This document shows, piece by piece, positions 17,614-25,107 of a stretch of DNA of 33,661 nt; positions within the stretch are counted from its first letter, which is position 1; each line of letters opens with the position of its first letter. A program made the translations under genes and the position numbers. Origin of the DNA: Thermoflexus sp. Its GTDB lineage: Bacteria; Chloroflexota; Anaerolineae; Thermoflexales; Thermoflexaceae. The stretch is from positions 1 through 33,661 of the forward strand of contig NZ_DAOUCJ010000082.1 of the NCBI RefSeq assembly GCF_034432235.1, written 5' to 3'. A model generated the notes under the pieces. The model was not told the DNA's origin, made no database searches, and saw only the letters and a program-made list of their open reading frames with translations.

Positions 17614-17642
17614 TTGACATGGAACAAATGTTCCGATAAGAT
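17614..17642 (+). promoter_or_regulatory. lexA promoter (TTGACA / TAAGAT)
   Basis: TTGACA at 17614-17619 is a perfect -35. TAAGAT at 17637-17642 follows at 17 bp and matches four of six -10 bases. Expected transcript start is near 17649, leaving a leader of about 37 nt before the lexA ATG. Confidence 0.7.
17621..17634 (+). promoter_or_regulatory. LexA operator (SOS box) in the lexA promoter
   Basis: GGAACAAATGTTCC is an inverted repeat with perfect six-base arms and a two-base centre. It contains GAAC-N4-GTTC, the core of the Gram-positive type LexA box. It sits exactly between the -35 and -10, so binding would block RNA polymerase and give lexA autoregulation. Confidence 0.75.
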
Positions 17643-17673
17643 TTGGGAAAACTTGGGATATATTTTGGGATAT
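17643..17673 (+). repeat. Short direct repeats in the lexA leader
   Basis: TTGGGATAT occurs at 17653-17661 and 17665-17673, with a related TTGGGAAAA at 17643. They lie between the predicted transcript start and the ribosome site. Function is unknown; they may be a second operator or simple sequence. Confidence 0.5.
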
Positions 17674-17685
17674 GGGAGGCTCGGC

Positions 17686-18360
17686 ATGACGCGGAGGCGC
17701 CGATCGCGGGTCCGACGGGATCTTCGCCAGGAGATCCTCCACTTTATCGCCCGATGGTATCAGCAGGAAAGAACCTATCCGACCGTTCGGGAGATCCAGA
17801 AGGGATTGAAGATCTCCTCACCCTCCGTGGTGGACTATTATCTCCGCCAGCTGGAGAAGGATGATCTCATCGTTCGGGTGGGCCGGCGCTCTCGGGGGAT
17901 CCGTCTCCGACAATGGCCGGATGGCCTGGCCCCGGTAGAGGATATGATCTTCATCCCCTTCATGGGATCGATCGCCGCCGGCGAGCCGATCCCCCATCCC
18001 GATGCGGAGCCCCTCGCCTGGATCCGGATCCCCCGCCCATGGCTTGCCAATGGGAACGGGCTGTTTGCCCTTCAGGTTCATGGGGACTCCATGATCGATG
18101 CCCTGATCGGCGATGGGGATCTGATCATCGTGCAGCCTACGCCCGAGGTGAAGGACGGAGAAATGGCCGTGATCTGGTTAACGGACCGCCACGAGACCAC
18201 ACTGAAGTATGTGTATCGGGAAGGAGATCGCATTCGCCTGCAGTCGGCTCATCCAATCATGAGCCCCTTCGATGTGCCGGCAGAAGTGGTTCAAATCCAG
18301 GGGAAGGTGATTCAGGTGCTCCGGAGCCTGAACGGCATCCCGCTCCCCCTGGAAAAATAG
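17686..18360 (+). CDS. lexA: LexA repressor
   Basis: 224 aa SOS repressor and self-cleaving protease. Residues 10-75 form the winged-helix DNA-binding domain (TYPTVREIQKGLKISSPSVV). The cleavage site is Ala98-Gly99 in SIAAGEP. The catalytic pair is Ser135 in HGDSMIDALIGDGD and Lys174 in ETTLKYVYREGD, spaced as in other LexA proteins. RecA-stimulated autocleavage would release DNA-repair genes. I chose the ATG at 17686 because GGGAGG lies at 17674-17679; the longer frame starts inside the promoter. The N-terminus is unusually Arg-rich. A LexA box in its own promoter supports autoregulation. Confidence 0.96.
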   Translation: MTRRRRSRVRRDLRQEILHFIARWYQQERTYPTVREIQKGLKISSPSVVDYYLRQLEKDDLIVRVGRRSRGIRLRQWPDGLAPVEDMIFIPFMGSIAAGEPIPHPDAEPLAWIRIPRPWLANGNGLFALQVHGDSMIDALIGDGDLIIVQPTPEVKDGEMAVIWLTDRHETTLKYVYREGDRIRLQSAHPIMSPFDVPAEVVQIQGKVIQVLRSLNGIPLPLEK

Positions 18361-18365
18361 AATAA

Positions 18366-18388
18366 GGTTATAATTGCGCCTTGTAATC
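18366..18388 (+). promoter_or_regulatory. bioY promoter with overlapping inverted repeat
   Basis: TATAAT at 18369-18374 is a perfect -10, directly after the lexA stop. It is covered by an imperfect inverted repeat, GGTTATAA (18366-18373) and TTGTAATC (18381-18388), separated by seven bases; six of eight positions pair. This placement suits a repressor site for biotin control, but the repressor is unknown and no good -35 is seen. Confidence 0.45.
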
Positions 18389-18409
18389 TGCCCAGAGGTG
18401 GATTCATCC

Positions 18410-19012
18410 ATGGTTCTCGCGGATCTCGTTTTCCCGAAGGCGCTGCGCCGGAGCCGGGCGCAGCAGCTTGCGGCGGATGTCCTCCTGATCCTGGGCGGCA
18501 GCCTGTTCACCGCCCTGATGGCCCGGATCGCCATCCCCCTGCCCTTCACCCCTGTCCCCATTACCGGCCAGACCCTGGCCGTGCTGCTCACCGGCGCCGC
18601 GCTGGGAAGTCGACGGGGAGCCCTCAGCATGGCCGCTTATGTTCTGGAAGGCAGCCTGGGCCTGCCGGTCTTCGCCGGGGGAGCGGCCGGCCTGAAGCGG
18701 CTGACAGGACCCACCGGGGGATACCTGGTCGGCTTCATCGCCGCTGCCTTCGTCACCGGGTGGCTGGCAGAACGAGGCTGGGATCGCCGACCCCTCTTAG
18801 CGGCCCTGGCGATGCTCATCGGGAACGCCGTGATTTACCTGTTCGGCCTCCCATGGCTCGCGATGTTCCTCGGAGGCTTCCTCGGCCCGAAAGGGGCCCT
18901 GGCCCTGGGATTGCTGCCCTTCATCCCCGGCGATTTGCTGAAACTCTTCCTGGCCACCCTCCTTCTACCCTCCGCGTGGGGGGTGGTTCGAAACATCCGG
19001 CGGGAGCGATGA
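18410..19012 (+). CDS. bioY: Biotin transporter BioY (ECF S component)
   Basis: 200 aa integral membrane protein that binds biotin and carries it with ECF energy-coupling ATPases, or alone. Six hydrophobic segments are visible. Family motifs: PFTPVPITGQTLAVLLTGA, then GSRRGALSMAAYVLEGSLGLPVF and TGPTGGYLVGF. The ATG at 18410 has AGAGGTGG upstream; the frame opens earlier at a TTG without support. No EcfA or EcfT genes are nearby. It has its own -10 right after lexA, so it may be transcribed both from lexA and separately. Confidence 0.95.
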   Translation: MVLADLVFPKALRRSRAQQLAADVLLILGGSLFTALMARIAIPLPFTPVPITGQTLAVLLTGAALGSRRGALSMAAYVLEGSLGLPVFAGGAAGLKRLTGPTGGYLVGFIAAAFVTGWLAERGWDRRPLLAALAMLIGNAVIYLFGLPWLAMFLGGFLGPKGALALGLLPFIPGDLLKLFLATLLLPSAWGVVRNIRRER

Positions 19013-19028
19013 GCCAGGACTGCGCATC

Positions 19029-19056
19029 GTAGGGGCGCACGGCCGTGCGCCCCTAC
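19029..19056. repeat. 28-bp perfect palindrome (GTAGGGGCGCACGG and its complement)
   Basis: The left arm GTAGGGGCGCACGG (19029-19042) is followed at once by its exact complement (19043-19056), with no loop. It lies 17 bases after the bioY stop. GTAGGGGCGC-type palindromes occur as dispersed intergenic repeats in many bacterial genomes. As RNA it could fold into a stable hairpin and stop or stabilise the bioY transcript. There is no T-run, so a terminator role is uncertain. Confidence 0.8.
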
Positions 19057-19104
19057 CGCCGCTATGCCCCTCTCCGAACGATTGAAAAGCAGTCCGAACC
19101 GCCC

Positions 19105-20202
19105 ATGGGATCCGCAAAGAACACACCCCCCTACGAGAAGATCACGGAAGCGCTCCTTCACTGGTATGGAGTGAACCGTCGGGACCTGCCCTGGCGTCGC
19201 CGGCGCGATCCCTATGCCATCTGGGTGGCCGAGGTGATGCTTCAGCAAACCCGGGTGGAGACGGTGATCCCCTACTATGAGCGCTTCCTCGCCCGCTTCC
19301 CCACGTTGCAGGATCTGGCCGCCGCGCCGATGGAGGAGGTGCTGAAGGCCTGGGAGGGGTTGGGATATTACGCCCGGGCGCGGCATCTGCATCGCGCGGC
19401 CCGCATGCTGATGCAGGAACATGGAGGGTCTTTCCCTCAAACGCTCCCAGAATGGCGCCGTCTGCCCGGGGTTGGCGCTTACATCGCTGCCGCGGTCCTC
19501 AGCATCGCCTTTGGGCAGGATCTCCCCGCCATCGATGGGAACGGGGTGCGGGTGCTGGCGCGGCTCTTCGCGGTGGCGGAGGATCCCCGACGGCCGGAGG
19601 GCCGACGTCGGCTGCAGGCCCTGGCGGAACGACTTCTCCCGCGCGGCCAGGCTGGGGATTTCAATCAGGCGCTGATGGATCTGGGGGCCACCCTCTGCAC
19701 GCCAAAGGCACCGCGCTGCCTAACGTGTCCCCTCCAGGCCTTCTGCGCGGCCTTCCACCAGGGGGATCCGGAAGCGTTTCCCATCCGGGCCCCTCGTCGA
19801 CCCCTTCCCCATTACGACGTGACCGCGGGGGTGATCCAGGATGGCGATCGCGTGCTGATCGCCCAGCGCCCACCGGAGGGCATGCTGGGCGGGTTGTGGG
19901 AATTCCCGGGCGGCAAGGTGGAGCCCGGGGAAAGCATGGAGGAATGCCTGAAGCGGGAACTCCGGGAGGAGCTGGGGATCGAGGTGGAGGTGCTGGAGCC
20001 GATGATGACCATCCGGCATGCCTACACCCACATGCGCATCACGCTCCATGTCTTCCGGTGTCGATGGGTCGGGGGGACCCTCCGGCCCGCAGGCTGCGCG
20101 GATGCCCGATGGGTCCGGATCGAAGAGCTGGATCGCTACCCCTTTCCGAACACGGATCGCCAGATCGTGGAGCGGCTGAAAGAAGAGAAGAATGGAGAAT
20201 AG
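19105..20202 (+). CDS. mutY: Adenine DNA glycosylase MutY with C-terminal NUDIX domain
   Basis: 365 aa. Removes adenine mispaired with 8-oxoguanine. The catalytic Glu is in WVAEVMLQQTRVE; the helix-hairpin-helix LPGVGAYIAAAVLS is followed by the Asp of PAIDGNGVR. The iron-sulfur loop is complete: CTPKAPRC, then LTC and PLQAFC (C-X6-C-X2-C-X5-C). The C-terminal domain contains a full NUDIX box, GGKVEPGESMEECLKRELREELG. In MutY this region normally recognises 8-oxoG; with an intact box it might also hydrolyse 8-oxo-dGTP. The start is uncertain: neither the ATG at 19105 nor the GTG at 19045 has a good ribosome site. Confidence 0.94.
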   Translation: MGSAKNTPPYEKITEALLHWYGVNRRDLPWRRRRDPYAIWVAEVMLQQTRVETVIPYYERFLARFPTLQDLAAAPMEEVLKAWEGLGYYARARHLHRAARMLMQEHGGSFPQTLPEWRRLPGVGAYIAAAVLSIAFGQDLPAIDGNGVRVLARLFAVAEDPRRPEGRRRLQALAERLLPRGQAGDFNQALMDLGATLCTPKAPRCLTCPLQAFCAAFHQGDPEAFPIRAPRRPLPHYDVTAGVIQDGDRVLIAQRPPEGMLGGLWEFPGGKVEPGESMEECLKRELREELGIEVEVLEPMMTIRHAYTHMRITLHVFRCRWVGGTLRPAGCADARWVRIEELDRYPFPNTDRQIVERLKEEKNGE

Positions 20203-20238
20203 GACCGTCAGGCCAGGTGCCCTCATGAGGATCCCATC

Positions 20239-20278
20239 GGGGCTGGGCAGGGCGCATTCGGCGCCTCGCCCAAGCCCC
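20239..20278. terminator. Bidirectional hairpin between mutY and the alcohol dehydrogenase
   Basis: GGGGCTGGGCAGGGCGC (20239-20255) pairs imperfectly with GCGCCTCGCCCAAGCCCC (20261-20278) around a five-base loop. It sits between two convergent genes, where a shared terminator is expected. There is no clear T-run. Confidence 0.6.
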
Positions 20279-20288
20279 TTAAATCCCA

Positions 20289-21374
20289 TCACAGGGTCAT
20301 GTCGGAAAGCGGGAGCGAACCCAGCGGGGTTCCGGTCTCATCCGCCCAGGGATCGATCGCAAACTTGAACCCCTGACGTCGCTCCATCCGTTCGAAGGCC
20401 TCCAGCAGACGTGCAAGCGGGAGCTCCCCGCTGATCAGATGCTCCACGGGCACCCGCCCGGCGCTCAGGAGGCTTAACGCCGCGCGAACGAACCGGGGGT
20501 GATGATGGAAAACGCCCCGCAGGGTGAGCTCCTGGTAGTGCAGGCGGGCTGTATCAAAGGAAGCCCGCGTGCCCACCGGGCACCCGCCGAATAGAATCAC
20601 CCGCCCGCCCGGCCGCACCGTGTCCGCAGCGGCCTCCCACGCCTCCACGCGCCCCACCGCCTCGATCACAACATCCGGCAGCTCCCCGAGGGCCTGTTGA
20701 AGCGCGGCGCGGACATCCTCCCGGGAATCCAGAGGGAGATCCACCCCGATGGCTCGCGCAGCCTCCCGACGCTCGGGATGGGGATCGGAAAGGGCTACCC
20801 ACGCCCCCCGGGATTTGGCCAGGTGGGCCAGCATCAGCCCCAAGGAACCCCCACCCATCACCAGGACAGTGGATCCGGGTTCGATCTCCGCCGCCTCGAT
20901 GCCGCGCAGGGCGCACGCCAGAGGCTCCACCAGCGCCGCAACCGCCGCAGACAGGTGATCGGGAATCGGATACAGATTGACCCGGACAATCGGCGCGGGG
21001 ATCCGGGCATACTGGGCGAAGGCGCCGAAGAAGAAGGTGAGGTTCGGGCACAGGCTGAATTCCCCTCGCTGACAGAACCGGCAGGAGCCACACGGCGCGG
21101 AATTGGCGGCCACCACCCGCATCCCTGGACGGAAATCCAGCACGCCTTCCCCGACCGCAACGACCTCCCCGGCCACTTCATGGCCGAACAGGGAAGGCAG
21201 CGACCCCAGAGCCGGATGATGCCCCCGGCGGAAGATCTTGAGATCCGTGCCGCATGTAAGGGCGCGCTCCACCCGGAGAATCACCTCGCCCGGCCCAGGC
21301 TCCGGCACAGGGATCTCCTCCAGCCGCAGATCCCCTGGCCCATACAAACGCGCTGCCACCATCCGTTCTGCCAT
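20289..21374 (-). CDS. Zinc-dependent alcohol dehydrogenase (MDR family)
   Basis: 361 aa medium-chain dehydrogenase. Catalytic zinc ligands are Cys in ALTCGTDLK and His-Glu in LFGHEVAGEV. The four Cys of the structural zinc lobe are in CGSCRFCQRGEFSLC. The NAD-binding loop is VLVMGGGSLGLMLA. The closest visible kinship is with sorbitol/threonine dehydrogenases, so a polyol, sugar alcohol or amino alcohol substrate is possible, but it cannot be fixed. GGAGGG precedes the ATG at 21374. The gene is divergent from the cupin gene, and both may be controlled by the inverted repeat between them. Confidence 0.92.
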   Translation of the reverse strand: MAERMVAARLYGPGDLRLEEIPVPEPGPGEVILRVERALTCGTDLKIFRRGHHPALGSLPSLFGHEVAGEVVAVGEGVLDFRPGMRVVAANSAPCGSCRFCQRGEFSLCPNLTFFFGAFAQYARIPAPIVRVNLYPIPDHLSAAVAALVEPLACALRGIEAAEIEPGSTVLVMGGGSLGLMLAHLAKSRGAWVALSDPHPERREAARAIGVDLPLDSREDVRAALQQALGELPDVVIEAVGRVEAWEAAADTVRPGGRVILFGGCPVGTRASFDTARLHYQELTLRGVFHHHPRFVRAALSLLSAGRVPVEHLISGELPLARLLEAFERMERRQGFKFAIDPWADETGTPLGSLPLSDMTL

Positions 21375-21402
21375 CGGATCCCTCCTGCGTATTTCCCATC
21401 AA

Positions 21403-21420
21403 TTTAACAGGAGCGTTAAA
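21403..21420. promoter_or_regulatory. Operator-like inverted repeat between divergent genes
   Basis: TTTAAC (21403-21408) and GTTAAA (21415-21420) are perfect six-base arms around AGGAGC. On the plus strand TAAAAT (21417-21422), with TTCCCA 18 bases upstream, could be the cupin-gene promoter, so a bound protein could block it. No regulator gene is adjacent. Confidence 0.45.
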
Positions 21421-21457
21421 ATAGCTCAAGCGATCTGTCCGAATGGAGGCGCACGCA

Positions 21458-21952
21458 ATGAGCGATCCCGCGGTTCGAGAGCTGCTGGGAACCGGCCGCC
21501 GGATCCCCTTTCATCCAGAGCGATTCCGATGGGAGGGAATTGAGCCGCAGGCCTATAAATTCAACCTCGGAGAGGAACGAGGGTTCGGCTGGCGGGGGGT
21601 GACCCGGTTCATTATCGGTGGCCCTCCCGAGGCTCCATGTCGATTCCAGCTTCGATACTTTGAGCTGGCTCCGGGGGGCTACTCCAGTCTGGAGAAACAT
21701 CAGCATATCCACTTCATCATCGTCATCCGGGGTCGAGGCAAGGCCCTGGTGGGCCCCGAGGTGTTCGAGGTGACCCCCTTCGATGTGGTCTACGTGCCCC
21801 CTGAGGTGCCTCATCGCTGGATCAACGATAGCGACGAGCCCTTCGGCTTCCTGTGCCCGGTGGACGCGGAGCGAGATCCGCCGCGGCCGGTGGATGAGGA
21901 CGAGTGGCGGGCGCTGAAGCGGAATCCGATCACCGCTCCTTATGTGTTCTGA
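21458..21952 (+). CDS. Cupin-domain protein
   Basis: 164 aa with one cupin fold. Cupin motif 1 is around YSSLEKHQHIHFIIVIRGRGKALVG, with the metal-type His and Glu; motif 2 is VVYVPPEVPHRWIN with the third His. Single-domain cupins may be enzymes (dioxygenases, isomerases) or ligand-binding regulators; no substrate can be assigned. The N-terminal 60 residues precede the barrel. The ATG at 21458 has GGAGG eight bases upstream, so the ATG at 21443 is rejected. It is divergent from the zinc alcohol dehydrogenase, suggesting linked sugar or alcohol metabolism, which is only inference. Confidence 0.88.
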   Translation: MSDPAVRELLGTGRRIPFHPERFRWEGIEPQAYKFNLGEERGFGWRGVTRFIIGGPPEAPCRFQLRYFELAPGGYSSLEKHQHIHFIIVIRGRGKALVGPEVFEVTPFDVVYVPPEVPHRWINDSDEPFGFLCPVDAERDPPRPVDEDEWRALKRNPITAPYVF

Positions 21953-22010
21953 TCAGAATCCAGCGATCCGACCCCTCTCCCTACCCGAGGCCTGGAGCAC
22001 GCTCCGCTTT

Positions 22011-22047
22011 GGGGCCGCGGGGGCGCTGAAGGCGCCCCCGCGGCCCC
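22011..22047. terminator. Strong GC hairpin between cupin and response regulator genes
   Basis: GGGGCCGCGGGGGCGC (22011-22026) and its exact complement (22032-22047) form a 16-bp stem with a five-base loop between two convergent genes. Position and strength suit a bidirectional stop, although neither side is followed by a T-run. Confidence 0.6.
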
Positions 22048-22094
22048 CGAAAGTCCCCCGGAAGATCGGAAGACGCCAGCGGCACCACCCTGGC

Positions 22095-22748
22095 TTAAAT
22101 GAAATCGTGAATGCGGTGCTTGAGGGCGTAAGCCGCCGCCTCCACCCGGTTGGAGACGCCCAGCTTATCCAGGATGATGCTGACATAGTTCCGCACGGTC
22201 TTCTCGGTCAGAAAAAGCTCCTCTGCGATCTCTTTGTTGGTCTTGCCCTCTGCGATGCGGGCCAGGATCAATCGTTCCCGCGGCGTGAGATCTTTGAAGG
22301 CATCCGCCTGAGCCGCCCGCGCCCGCTGCCGGAATTGCTCCAGCACCTTACGGGTGACCGCAGGATCCAGGATGGCCTCGCCTCGAGCCAGAGCTTCCAG
22401 AGCCTCCATGAGCTCCCGGCTCCCCGCCCGCTTCAAAACATATCCAGAGGCCCCCGCCTCGATCGCCCGCACAATGAACTCTTCATCCGGATAGGCCGTC
22501 AGGATGAGAACCCGAACACCGGGGAATCGCTCCGTGATCTCTCGGCAAACCTCCAGGCCATCCCGATCCGGAAGGCGAACATCGAGGATCACCAGGTCAG
22601 GACGCAGGCGCTCCACCAGCACGAGAGCCTGCGCCCCGTTCTCCGCCTCCCCCACCAGCTCGAAATCCGGCCGGCTCTGCAGCAGCAATCGCAACCCCAG
22701 CCGGACGACCTCATGATCATCCACCACCAGGAGCCGCAGCCGCCTCAT
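22095..22748 (-). CDS. NarL/FixJ-family response regulator
   Basis: 217 aa. The receiver domain has acidic residues Asp10-Asp11 (VVDDHE), phosphoacceptor Asp56 in LVILDVRLPDRDG, the conserved Thr of LTAYPDEEF, and the Lys of YVLKRAGSRE. The C-terminal LuxR-type helix-turn-helix is LTPRERLILARIAEGKTNKEIAEELFLTEKTV, shown here only in outline. Its ATG overlaps the kinase stop as ATGA, a strict coupling that marks them as a cognate pair. The start at 22748 is preferred over the longer frame for this reason. Target genes are unknown. Confidence 0.95.
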   Translation of the reverse strand: MRRLRLLVVDDHEVVRLGLRLLLQSRPDFELVGEAENGAQALVLVERLRPDLVILDVRLPDRDGLEVCREITERFPGVRVLILTAYPDEEFIVRAIEAGASGYVLKRAGSRELMEALEALARGEAILDPAVTRKVLEQFRQRARAAQADAFKDLTPRERLILARIAEGKTNKEIAEELFLTEKTVRNYVSIILDKLGVSNRVEAAAYALKHRIHDFI

Positions 22749-24151
22749 CCTTTGCGCTCCACCGGCAACTCCAGCCATACCGTCGTTCCCTCTCCCGGCT
22801 GACTCTCAATACGCAGGACCCCTCCCAGCAGCCGCGCGCGCTCCTGCATGGTCCGCAAGCCCATCCCCACTGGATGATCCGGGCGCATTCCCACCCCTTC
22901 ATCACGAACCCCGATCCGCAGGCGGCCATCTTCCATCCGGGCCTCCAGGAGCGCCCGACGGACGCGCGCGTGACGGATCACGTTGCTGAACGCCTCGGTC
23001 AGGATAGCCGCCAGATGAGCCGCCTGCTCGGGCTCCAGGGTCAGATCCGGAACCTCAATCCGCGCCTCGATATCGATGAGGCTCCGGAAGCGGGGATCCC
23101 GAATGATCTCCTCCAGCAATGAGCGCAGATGCCCGGGCCGGGAGATGCCCTGCAAGGTCAAAATGTAAAGCCGGATGTCTTCGATCGCTCGGTTCAGAGA
23201 GATCAGGATTCGATCCAGAACCTCGCTCATCGGCGCACTGGAGGTGCACTGTTCGCGCAGGACCTCCGCGAGCAGCCCAGCAGCATAAATTTGCTGGAGA
23301 ACACGGTCATGGAGGTCCCGCCCGATCCGCTCCCGCTCCAGGGCGAGGATATTCGCCCGCTCCATCTCCTCCAGCCGGCGATCGATTTCCACCTGGAAAA
23401 CTTCTATGGAACGGAGGAGGGCGATCAGCAGGATCAGGCCCAGAATGGAACGCCAGACCGGCATCGGGACTCCCACAGCCTGGAACACCACGTCCTCATT
23501 GAGCAGATTCCCCGGGAAAAAGGGCACGGCGGGCCCCAGGAGCCCCCCCGCGATCCCATATCCTGCCATCGCCAGCCCGGCGATCCGGAGGGTTCGGAAG
23601 ATATCCGGCAGATCCAGCGGGGCAATATGGCGATGAGCGTGGACCCGAAGGCCATAAGCGGCCAGCAACCCGCCCGGGAGCCCCAGGCTATAGCGTGCCA
23701 TGGCGGAAGCAGCAGCATGCCAATCCGTGATCTCCGGGATCAACGCGAGGCCGATGTAGAAGGGGCCTAACAACCACACCAGGAACACCCCTGCAGGAAG
23801 CCAGAAGGCCCAACGCCATGGGGAAGGCAGAGGGCTAAGCGTCGCGACCCCGAACTGGAACAAGCAAAGGAAGGAGAGCGCCAGGAGAAACACCTGGGCG
23901 ATGTGCAGCAGCTTGATCAGAAAGGCGGGCAGGTAGGTCGCCTGGATGGGAATAAACACATCGCCCCACTCATGGAGACCGTGCAGGAGCCCGAAAAGCA
24001 CCAACCAGGGGAGCGCCTGCGCCAGCCGCAGCCGGCTGTGGCGCAGGCTTTGAACAGCCAGGATCACCCCCATCGTAAAGAAGACCTGGCCATAAATGGA
24101 ATACAGGATGACCCGATTGGTCATAAAAAAGGTCTGCAAGGCCTCGCGCAC
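22745..24151 (-). CDS. Multi-pass membrane histidine kinase (HisKA_3)
   Basis: 468 aa sensor kinase. The N-terminal half contains about seven hydrophobic segments with short loops and no large extracellular domain, so the signal may be in or near the membrane. The phosphoacceptor is His281 in RIGRDLHDRVLQQ, of the HisKA_3 type that pairs with NarL regulators. The HATPase domain has EAFSNVIRHA (N box), DEGVG (G1) and GMGLRTMQERA (G2). I chose a GTG start at 24151 because AGGGAGG lies five bases upstream; an ATG at 24124 and a TTG at 24244 are alternatives without such support. It follows the MerR-type gene by 95 bases and overlaps the response regulator gene. Confidence 0.93.
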   Translation of the reverse strand: MREALQTFFMTNRVILYSIYGQVFFTMGVILAVQSLRHSRLRLAQALPWLVLFGLLHGLHEWGDVFIPIQATYLPAFLIKLLHIAQVFLLALSFLCLFQFGVATLSPLPSPWRWAFWLPAGVFLVWLLGPFYIGLALIPEITDWHAAASAMARYSLGLPGGLLAAYGLRVHAHRHIAPLDLPDIFRTLRIAGLAMAGYGIAGGLLGPAVPFFPGNLLNEDVVFQAVGVPMPVWRSILGLILLIALLRSIEVFQVEIDRRLEEMERANILALERERIGRDLHDRVLQQIYAAGLLAEVLREQCTSSAPMSEVLDRILISLNRAIEDIRLYILTLQGISRPGHLRSLLEEIIRDPRFRSLIDIEARIEVPDLTLEPEQAAHLAAILTEAFSNVIRHARVRRALLEARMEDGRLRIGVRDEGVGMRPDHPVGMGLRTMQERARLLGGVLRIESQPGEGTTVWLELPVERKG

Positions 24152-24246
24152 CTCATCCTCCCTTGGATCTTTGAAGAGAGGCAGATCGCCTTTCCCCGTG
24201 ACCCTTCGGGCCGTGAGGAGGGGGAGAAAAAGTCCAGGTCGCAACC

Positions 24247-24972
24247 TTACGCGGAGCGAGCCCTTCGACGCAGCCAGCGCCGCATCAACGCGCGGCGCAC
24301 ATACTTGCGGTAAAGCAGGCCGATCAGCGTCTGGATCCGATGATGAAGCTCCCGGAAGCGCCCGATACGCTCGGCATCGGTGTCCAGATCCCCCACCAGC
24401 GGAGCGTAAAGCGATATATCATGGCGGACCTGGGCGCGAACCAGCTTCACATAGAAAGCCAGGTTCTGACACGTGATCCCCATGGCCTCGAGGTCCCGCA
24501 CTACCCGCATCAGCGCCACATCCTCCAGATTGTAGCGCCGTTCTTCACCCGAGCTCCCATCCGGCAGAAGGCCCAGGGCCTCCATCCGGCGGAGTTGCTC
24601 CATGGAGATCCCCGCCCGTCGAGCGGCTTGCTCGGCCGTCAGCGCAGCAAACTTCCCCCCCTCGGATTCCTGCAGTACCTGCAGCAGCGCCTCCACCGCA
24701 CCCAGGTTCAGCGCCGGGTCCTCTTCCAGACGGTCCAGCAACGCCCGCACCACGGGAAGGGGAAGCCGATGGCGCGCCCGCAGGCTCAGGATCAGAGCCA
24801 GCCGCTCCACATCCATCGGGCAATACAGGCGATGCCCTCCCTGGGTGCGCCGGGGACGGATCAGACCGGCTTTCTCCCAGTAACGCAGCTTGCTCGGCGT
24901 TACATCCGGGAAACGCTCTTGCAGGTGATGAACCACTTCACCAATCGTCCACAATCGCTCTTCCCGCTCCAT
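24247..24972 (-). CDS. Tandem MerR-type regulator, FtsR-like
   Basis: 241 aa with two MerR-like winged-helix units. The first (about 7-80) reads TIGEVVHHLQERFPDVTPSK, then YWEKAGLIRPRRTQGGHRLY and DVERL. The second (about 110-180) reads LTAEQAARRAGISMEQLRRM, then EALGLLPD and YNLEDVALMRVVRDLEAMGI. The tail is very basic (RRWLRRRARSA). The FPDVTxSKLR pattern and the second unit resemble FtsR, the actinobacterial regulator of ftsZ and cell division. The resemblance comes from memory of the family, not alignment. No Cys metal site of classical MerR is present. GAGGA precedes the ATG. It leads the kinase and regulator genes and may control them. Confidence 0.85.
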   Translation of the reverse strand: MEREERLWTIGEVVHHLQERFPDVTPSKLRYWEKAGLIRPRRTQGGHRLYCPMDVERLALILSLRARHRLPLPVVRALLDRLEEDPALNLGAVEALLQVLQESEGGKFAALTAEQAARRAGISMEQLRRMEALGLLPDGSSGEERRYNLEDVALMRVVRDLEAMGITCQNLAFYVKLVRAQVRHDISLYAPLVGDLDTDAERIGRFRELHHRIQTLIGLLYRKYVRRALMRRWLRRRARSA

Positions 24973-25107
24973 TTTGGATCCTCGCCAGGATTCGGATAAC
25001 CCGGGAGGCCGACGCTCTGTCCCAGGGTAACGATCTGCCTCCCCGCTTCCCGCGGAGGGAAGGCGCCCCCTGCAGCCCCAGAGCCTCAGAAGGAACCGGG
25101 CGACGCG

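Noticed and set aside
17343..17687. 114-aa minus-strand frame between vapC and lexA
   Set aside because: It overlaps the lexA promoter and the vapC end, lacks a ribosome site and matches no family I know. The 17420-17613 stretch is otherwise empty.
25045..25063. CTTCCC/GGGAAG hairpin after the MFS exporter gene
   Set aside because: A six-base stem without T-run; plausible but not enough to list as a terminator.
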